Positions 59,320 to 64,000 of a stretch of 64,000 nt of DNA are shown here, piece after piece; the first letter of the stretch is position 1, and the number at the start of each line of letters is the position of its first letter. Origin of the DNA: an uncultured Planktomarina sp. GTDB lineage: Bacteria > Pseudomonadota > Alphaproteobacteria > Rhodobacterales > Rhodobacteraceae. The notes beneath the pieces were generated by a model. It was not told the DNA's origin. It did no database searches and saw nothing but the letters and a program-made list of their open reading frames with translations. Position numbers and translations under genes: made by a program. The stretch lies in NCBI GenBank assembly GCA_905182535.1, contig CAJJBZ010000003.1, positions 124,001 to 188,000 on the forward strand, written 5' to 3'.

Positions 59320-60243
59320 TTACTCCAACCTAATCTGCGCTGCAGGCAGGTTGGCGGTTACTTCTGCGAGGGCTGACACGGCGATCAGCGAGGCGTTGCG
59401 CAGGGAAGGGACGAGGCCGATTGGGCCTTGGATCCGCCCGCACAGCGCCGGACTGAGGCCTGCGTCTGCAAGCCGTTGCAGGCGGATATCTTGGGTCTTT
59501 CGGCTGCCCAAGGCTCCAATAAAAAATGGCCCCTGCGCCGCGGCGCGCATCAGCAGGCTTTGTTCCCACTCATGGTCGTGAAACAACAGCAGCACCGCTG
59601 TGTGAGCATCCACTGGTACCTGCAAAAAGGCTTGCGGCGTGGTCATGGGCTGGCAAGTTTTAGGCTCCAGCTGTGCCAGGTTCGTGAGATCATCGCTGTC
59701 GGGCGAGGCGATGTGCAGTTCAAAATCCATATGCGCCGCAAGGCTGGCAGTGGTGCGTAAAATGGCGCCACGCCCCGCTAAAACCAGGGCTGGCTTTGGG
59801 GCATATTGAAACCGAACGGAGCCAGATTGCGCCGCAAATGTGAGCACGGCCAGCTTGCGGGCGCGCAAATCCTCTAAGGCGCCACGCAACATCTCAAAAT
59901 TAGGTGCTGGATCAATCACCAGTTCCAACGCGCCGCCACAGGGCAGCTTGAGATCCATATAGGGCGAACCGGCACCATATCGTACCATGTTTGATCTGCC
60001 CGGTCTCGACATGGTCGTAAGCCCTTGTAAAACAATGTCGCGATCAATGCAGCCATTGGACAGATAGCCCAGCATTGAACCATCTCGCGAGACAACTGCC
60101 AAAGACCCAACCTCGCGTGCCGCCCCACCCTCAATTGCAAGACTGGTCACCAGCGCGCAAGGCTGACCCGATTTGATCAACCTCACGGTGGCTTCTAAAA
60201 TATCTTGAGCATGCTCAGCATAGGTGATGCTGGCTTCAGGCAT
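59320..60243 (-). CDS. xdhC: XdhC/CoxI family molybdoenzyme maturation protein
   Basis: A 307-residue cytoplasmic protein that helps insert sulfurated molybdenum cofactor into xanthine- or CO-dehydrogenase-type enzymes. Elements: ALVTSLAIEGGAAREVGSLAVV, GYLSNGCIDRDIVLQ (conserved Cys), RYGAGSPYMDLKLPCGGALELV, and the Rossmann-type C terminus FFIGALGSRKTQDIRLQRL. ATG 60243 has GGAGG 8 bases upstream. No molybdoenzyme genes lie next to it in the window. Confidence 0.9.
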   Translation of the reverse strand: MPEASITYAEHAQDILEATVRLIKSGQPCALVTSLAIEGGAAREVGSLAVVSRDGSMLGYLSNGCIDRDIVLQGLTTMSRPGRSNMVRYGAGSPYMDLKLPCGGALELVIDPAPNFEMLRGALEDLRARKLAVLTFAAQSGSVRFQYAPKPALVLAGRGAILRTTASLAAHMDFELHIASPDSDDLTNLAQLEPKTCQPMTTPQAFLQVPVDAHTAVLLLFHDHEWEQSLLMRAAAQGPFFIGALGSRKTQDIRLQRLADAGLSPALCGRIQGPIGLVPSLRNASLIAVSALAEVTANLPAAQIRLE

Positions 60244-60377
60244 TGTTACATCCCTCCGCAAAGCACGGATGTAACGCATGCACTATTCCGGGTGGGAAAT
60301 TGTGTCAAAGTCTAAACCCCAGAACCTGTTTGATACGATCAACCATCCCCTTCTAGGAAATCATGAACTGTTCAATC

Positions 60378-61220
60378 TTAACTGACTGCGATGTCGCGCT
60401 CCACTTTATAGACGTCTGAATTCGTATCTACCCACTCAAAGTCCAACTTTGAGGCTTCTGAGATATTCAGCCTAAAAGCAAAATAGGGATTTGCCGCGAT
60501 TGCAGGTTCCATTTTTACGGAAAACGCCAACTGCCCATTCACATAACACCTGAACCATTCGGCAATACGAATTGGGACCAGTAATCCACTAACATCGCGT
60601 CTCAGCCCAGTTTCCATTGGATGCCCAATGATTGTTCTGACTTCAATGCTACCATTCACTTCCACCTTTTTTGGAACGGCAACTTTGATCCTTGGGGTCC
60701 AACCGGGCGGAAATTGATCACTGGCGACGGCATCTTCACAGGCTCCCAATGTCACATCAACCTTGCGTGAGGCGCTGAATAAGGCGCCAGACCGCATTTT
60801 GGTCACCGCGACGATATTTTGATAGGCCTTTATGCGCAGTCTAGTCGAGAATTTGGCTGCGCTGCACATCGGGGTGAGATAAATTTTTGCAATCCGGGGT
60901 CGTGGATTTCGATCTCCATAAAGGCCGATCACCTCAGGATAGTCATCAGCCTGCATGTCACTCGGGACTGACAAGGTTAACGGCACCGATACACCGGAAT
61001 CGGAATAATGTGGCATGTCGATATGAATAGGTCCATCGTCTAAATCCAGGGCGCCGAAATCTGTCAATATTGCGTTTTTTACGTCCATTTCTGTAGCCAA
61101 CCCCATGCGGGGCAGCCCCATAGCTAAGAAAGATGCAGAGGAAATAACAAAACCCCGTCTCGTCAGATAGGAGCGCTTCACGCGCGTCGATGATGGTGGT
61201 AATTGCACCAGTGTACTCAC
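60378..61220 (-). CDS. Fused SoxY-SoxZ sulfur carrier protein
   Basis: A 280-residue exported protein. Residues 15-45 form a Tat-type signal (T-R-R-G-F-V). SoxY-like residues 50-165 end with the carrier cysteine, Cys161, in DVTLGACEDA; the canonical swinging arm is GGCGG. SoxZ-like residues 175-280 contain PKKVEVNGSIEVRTIIGHPMETG. In thiosulfate oxidation SoxY binds the sulfur intermediate covalently. Start GTG 61220 is uncertain. Divergent from cytochrome c, FccB, soxX and soxA. Confidence 0.85.
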   Translation of the reverse strand: MSTLVQLPPSSTRVKRSYLTRRGFVISSASFLAMGLPRMGLATEMDVKNAILTDFGALDLDDGPIHIDMPHYSDSGVSVPLTLSVPSDMQADDYPEVIGLYGDRNPRPRIAKIYLTPMCSAAKFSTRLRIKAYQNIVAVTKMRSGALFSASRKVDVTLGACEDAVASDQFPPGWTPRIKVAVPKKVEVNGSIEVRTIIGHPMETGLRRDVSGLLVPIRIAEWFRCYVNGQLAFSVKMEPAIAANPYFAFRLNISEASKLDFEWVDTNSDVYKVERDIAVS

Positions 61221-61262
61221 TCTTCTTAACTGATTTGTTTTATTTTAATCTGAAAACAAAAA

Positions 61263-61287
61263 AAAAGCCCCAAAAATAGGGGCTTTT
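61263..61287 (-). terminator. Terminator-like hairpin in the sox divergent region
   Basis: AAAAGCCCC (61263-61271), a 7-base loop, GGGGCTTTT (61279-61287). On the minus strand it is followed by a run of nine T residues and on the plus strand by four. It lies between the divergent starts (61220 and 61376), that is, in front of soxYZ rather than behind a gene. Possible attenuator or insulator. Confidence 0.7.
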
Positions 61288-61375
61288 ATTAATCAGTATT
61301 ATAAATGATATTTATTGATTTTAATTATGATAAATTATGTCAAAATTTGATGACTAACTATTACAGGGCATATCA

Positions 61376-61687
61376 ATGATAGCAACTTTTTCGCAGTTAT
61401 TTGTGTTTGTGTTTCTTATTTTACAGATAAGCCCGCAAATCTCACTGGCCGAAACCGCAGAACTATCTGTATTATCTTGTAGAATTTGTCACGCCCAATC
61501 CGGAACTTCGTCTGAAATCCCCAGCTTGGCCCTTAAGTCCAAGAAAGAGATCTTTTTTAGTTTTAAAACGTTTCTAGCAATAAAAGCCGAATCGACCATC
61601 ATGCATCGATATACGACCGGCTACTCAGCGGTAGAACGAGAAGACTTGGCAGATTACATTTCAAAATTTGGGTTGGTAGCAAAATGA
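61376..61687 (+). CDS. Small c-type cytochrome (flavocytochrome c subunit type)
   Basis: A 103-residue exported monohaem cytochrome. Signal peptide to about residue 25, haem site CRICH at 35-39, a likely axial Met at residue 76 and a helical C terminus. It is ATGA-coupled to the FccB-like flavoprotein, so it probably serves as its haem partner (FccA/SoxE role), passing electrons from sulfide oxidation to the respiratory chain. The partner role is inferred from position. Confidence 0.85.
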   Translation: MIATFSQLFVFVFLILQISPQISLAETAELSVLSCRICHAQSGTSSEIPSLALKSKKEIFFSFKTFLAIKAESTIMHRYTTGYSAVEREDLADYISKFGLVAK

Positions 61688-62958
61688 AAACGTTTAATCG
61701 ACGCCAAGCACTTGCCCTCTCTGCGACAGCCGCGACCGGATTACTCTTAGCCAGCCCTACGCTCGGGGCAAATCAACCCAAAATTGTTATAATTGGAGGT
61801 GGATTTGGTGGGATTTCGGCCGCCACAGTGTTGAAAACCGTTCAACCTGATTTTGACATCACGATTGTGACTGAAACGGATTCGTTTAGCACATGCCCAT
61901 TTTCCAATTTGGTGATCGCCGGACTAAGATCGCTCAAGAGCATCACCTTCTCTTATAAAAATATCGCGGCCCAAGGGATGTCGATCAAAGTTGGCAAAGT
62001 CACCGCAATTGATGCCGTGAAAAGGGTCTTATCCTTGGCCGATGGCTCGAACCTAAGTTTTGATCGCTGCATTGCCTCTCCAGGCATTGAGATGCAGTTT
62101 GACCAAATACCGGGTTATACAGAAGCACTGCAAAATCTGATGCCACATGCGTGGAAAGCGGGTGCGCAGACACTCCAGCTTAGGGATCAATTGTCGTCCA
62201 TGCGGCAGGGTGGAACTTTCATAATATACGCGCCCAACACCCCTTACCGATGCCCAGTCGCCCCCTACGAGCGCGCAAGTTTAGTTGCGCATTATTTTAC
62301 AAGACATAATCCAACAGCAAAAATTTTGATTGTTGACGAAAAGGACTCGTTCGCCAAACAAGCCCTTTTTACACAGGCATGGGAGCTGCTGTATCCAGGC
62401 ATGATTACCCATTTTCCCTTCTCCGAAACGGGAGGGATCATTGAAGTAGATGCCAAAAATCTAGAAATTATGACCCCGTTCGAAAATTTCAAAGGCGATG
62501 TTGTCAATTTTATCCCTCCGCAAAAGGCACCCAAATTTTTGTTACAATCGGGCTTAGGAGGCAATGGGTTATGGTGCAAAATTGACGAGGCCACATTTGA
62601 GTCCAAACATGCGCCCAATATCCACATTTTGGGCGATGCGGCGTTGGCGGGCGATATGCCCAAGAGTGGGTTTTCAGCCTCGGTCCAAGGTGGAATTTGC
62701 GCGCATGCAGTGGCATCTTTGATGAATGGTGAGCCGCCCAAAACCGCTGTGTTGCTCAACACCTGCTACAGTCTGGTTGCACCAGACTATGGAATCTCAG
62801 TCGCAGGTGCCTATCGCATAAACGATGAAGGTCGACTGCGATCAATCAAAAATACCGGCGGAGCGAGCTCCATTGATGCAAGCGACGAAGTCAGAAAAGC
62901 TGAGGCTTCTTATGCTTATGATTGGTACAATAGCCTCACACACGTAATGTTTGGATAG
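61684..62958 (+). CDS. Flavocytochrome c sulfide dehydrogenase flavoprotein (FccB/SoxF)
   Basis: A 424-residue periplasmic flavoprotein with a Tat signal (NRRQALALSATAATG). FAD site KIVIIGGGFGGISAATVL; Cys71 in STCPFSN is the likely covalent FAD attachment; Cys190 (PYRCPVAPYE) and Cys361 (NTCYSLVAPDYG) form the redox disulfide expected in FccB/SoxF. Oxidises sulfide or assists thiosulfate oxidation, using the upstream cytochrome as acceptor. Overlaps the cytochrome gene and leads into soxX. Confidence 0.92.
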   Translation: MKTFNRRQALALSATAATGLLLASPTLGANQPKIVIIGGGFGGISAATVLKTVQPDFDITIVTETDSFSTCPFSNLVIAGLRSLKSITFSYKNIAAQGMSIKVGKVTAIDAVKRVLSLADGSNLSFDRCIASPGIEMQFDQIPGYTEALQNLMPHAWKAGAQTLQLRDQLSSMRQGGTFIIYAPNTPYRCPVAPYERASLVAHYFTRHNPTAKILIVDEKDSFAKQALFTQAWELLYPGMITHFPFSETGGIIEVDAKNLEIMTPFENFKGDVVNFIPPQKAPKFLLQSGLGGNGLWCKIDEATFESKHAPNIHILGDAALAGDMPKSGFSASVQGGICAHAVASLMNGEPPKTAVLLNTCYSLVAPDYGISVAGAYRINDEGRLRSIKNTGGASSIDASDEVRKAEASYAYDWYNSLTHVMFG

Positions 62959-62965
62959 GTCAACA

Positions 62966-63397
62966 ATGGGTTTTAAAATATCTTTAGCTCTTGGTGCAGG
63001 ATATGCTGCAATCTGGGTTGCGACATCAGTGCTTTCTGACGGCGTAACGGCTATATATGCGCTCACAAATACTGCCGGAGACCCTGAAAACGGCCTTTTG
63101 GTCCTACGTGATTCGTCAAAAGCAAGTTGCCTGATTTGTCATAACATTGCGTCCCTTCCAGATCGTGACCAAGGGCGAATTGGCCCCGCCTTGGATGGCG
63201 TTGCTACTCGGTATTCCGAACATGACCTGCGCCTCCGGCTCATTGATGCAAGGCACATCAATGAGAAGACCGTGATGCCCCCATATTTCTCCACCGAAAA
63301 TCTCTTTCGAGTTGGACAGAAGTGGCAAGGGAAAACAATATATACAGCGCAAGAGGTCGAAGACGTTCTGGCTTTTCTGATGGGGTTAGAGGACTAA
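62966..63397 (+). CDS. soxX: Sulfur oxidation cytochrome c SoxX
   Basis: A 143-residue exported monohaem cytochrome. Haem motif ASCLICHNI, then RIGPALDGVATRY, RLIDARHINEKTVMPPYF with the axial Met of the SoxX family, and QEVEDVLAFLMGL at the C terminus. With SoxA it forms the SoxAX complex, which couples thiosulfate to the SoxY cysteine. ATG 62966 (MGFKISLALG, signal sequence) is preferred over an upstream TTG. One base separates it from soxA. Confidence 0.9.
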   Translation: MGFKISLALGAGYAAIWVATSVLSDGVTAIYALTNTAGDPENGLLVLRDSSKASCLICHNIASLPDRDQGRIGPALDGVATRYSEHDLRLRLIDARHINEKTVMPPYFSTENLFRVGQKWQGKTIYTAQEVEDVLAFLMGLED

Positions 63398-63398
63398 C

Positions 63399-64000
63399 AT
63401 GAAGAGATTGGCACTCATACTGATCATTTATGCCGCTCATGCACAGGCGCAAACTTTGGCAGGCTCAGGCCCCATCTCCGGTTATGACTTCATGGAACCC
63501 ACAACGCAGCAACTCCAGGATGATGACTTTATAAATCCAGCATTTTTTTTGGTTGATCGAGGATTGGCTCTGTGGGATCAGCCCAGCCCGACCAACTCCA
63601 AATCCTGTGGCATCTGCCATCAAGACATCGAAACTGATATGTACGACGTCTCACGCCAATATCCAAAATACGATACAAAACTTTCAAAATTCATCAATCT
63701 TGAGATGAAAATAAACAGCGAAATAGTGAATAAACTTGACGCTTCGCCGCTGGCCCCAGGCTCAGAAGACCTGCTTGCACTGACCAGTTTGATTGGGTTG
63801 CAATCACGGGGTTTGCCAATGGCCAGCGCGAGCAACGCTGAAACCCAGCCTTGGATTGAACGGGGCAAGACCATCTACAAAACCAAACGCGGTCAGTTGA
63901 ACCTTTCTTGCGCAGACTGTCATCAAGATCACTGGGGCGACAGGTTGCGCGGTGACACTATCAGTCAGGGGCAAATCAACGCATTTCCCATATTTCGCCT
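63399..64000 (+). CDS. soxA: Sulfur oxidation cytochrome c SoxA, 5' part
   Basis: Open to the right window edge; 200 codons seen. Signal peptide MKRLALILIIYAAHAQA, first haem CGICH at residues 70-74, second haem CADCH at 171-175, followed by DRLRGDTISQGQINAFP. Two haem sites mark the dihaem type of SoxA, as in Paracoccus. It is the haem-thiol enzyme of the Sox system. The rest of the cluster (soxB and others) would be expected just beyond the edge. Confidence 0.92.
   Translation, partial: MKRLALILIIYAAHAQAQTLAGSGPISGYDFMEPTTQQLQDDDFINPAFFLVDRGLALWDQPSPTNSKSCGICHQDIETDMYDVSRQYPKYDTKLSKFINLEMKINSEIVNKLDASPLAPGSEDLLALTSLIGLQSRGLPMASASNAETQPWIERGKTIYKTKRGQLNLSCADCHQDHWGDRLRGDTISQGQINAFPIFR

Noticed and set aside
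1-64000. CRISPR array, tRNA, rRNA or transposon
   Set aside because: No regularly spaced repeats, cloverleaf sequences, rRNA motifs or transposase-like proteins were seen on reading through the window.

Overview
The window looks like a chromosomal segment of a marine, Roseobacter-type alphaproteobacterium (Rhodobacteraceae). G+C is about half by eye. The signs are the gene order glnD-murJ-(rhomboid)-trpS-usp-nfuA-rimI, the divergent pair for crotonyl-CoA carboxylase/reductase and ethylmalonyl-CoA mutase, phosphatidylcholine synthase, a TIGR02186/TauE pair, and a sox cluster at the right edge. The species cannot be fixed from sequence alone. I see no tRNA, rRNA, CRISPR array, insertion sequence or prophage.

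Layout. 1-8.2 kb: tail of a PAS-LuxR regulator, an SH3 exported protein, a translationally coupled minus-strand run (coaBC, dut, small membrane protein, ThiF/MoeB-like, M3 peptidase) behind an rpoH-type sigma factor, and two cobalamin genes. 8.4-15 kb: TIGR02186/TauE pair and a nucleoside-type ABC importer with a BMP-family binding protein. 15.2-26.4 kb: rimI, nfuA, usp, trpS, rhomboid-like, murJ, glnD, an LpoA-like lipoprotein, rsmI, a probable yraN remnant, gshB. 26.4-31.7 kb: a RecD-like helicase and the ethylmalonyl-CoA pathway pair ccr/ecm. 31.7-42.7 kb: priA, transaldolase-like fsa, DUF484, xerC, pcs, an EamA transporter, ileS, a GNAT, truA. 42.7-45.8 kb: a tightly coupled operon of an M19 dipeptidase-like protein and poorly known partners. 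46.2-48.4 kb: a purine-type NCS2 permease and a DsbA-like thiol protein. 48.7-59.2 kb: a surface-sugar region in which a plus-strand block (glycosyltransferase, neuB, neuC, two Kdo-transferase-like genes) converges on a minus-strand block (SDR, CMP-sugar synthetase, Gfo/Idh, UDP-sugar dehydrogenase, epimerase). 59.3-64 kb: xdhC, then a sulfur-oxidation cluster of fused soxYZ diverging from cytochrome c, flavocytochrome c flavoprotein, soxX and soxA (cut by the window end).

A major caveat is that many genes are broken by single-base frameshifts, including indispensable ones (ileS, murJ). They are concentrated at 26-31 kb and 53-58 kb. In most cases the reading frame is restored by adding or removing one base, often in a homopolymer, so consensus error is the simplest reading. 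I annotate these as single genes and give the break points. One disruption is not a simple indel: inside the CMP-sugar synthetase gene about 160 bases encode the radical-SAM cysteine region of lipoyl synthase (LipA). This is either a recombination scar or an assembly chimera.

The best candidates for undescribed biology are the dipeptidase-like/unknown/unknown operon (42.7-45.8 kb), the nonulosonate locus carrying two GT30-type transferases, and the sox cluster with a fused SoxYZ whose carrier motif is not the usual GGCGG and whose leader contains a terminator-like hairpin.
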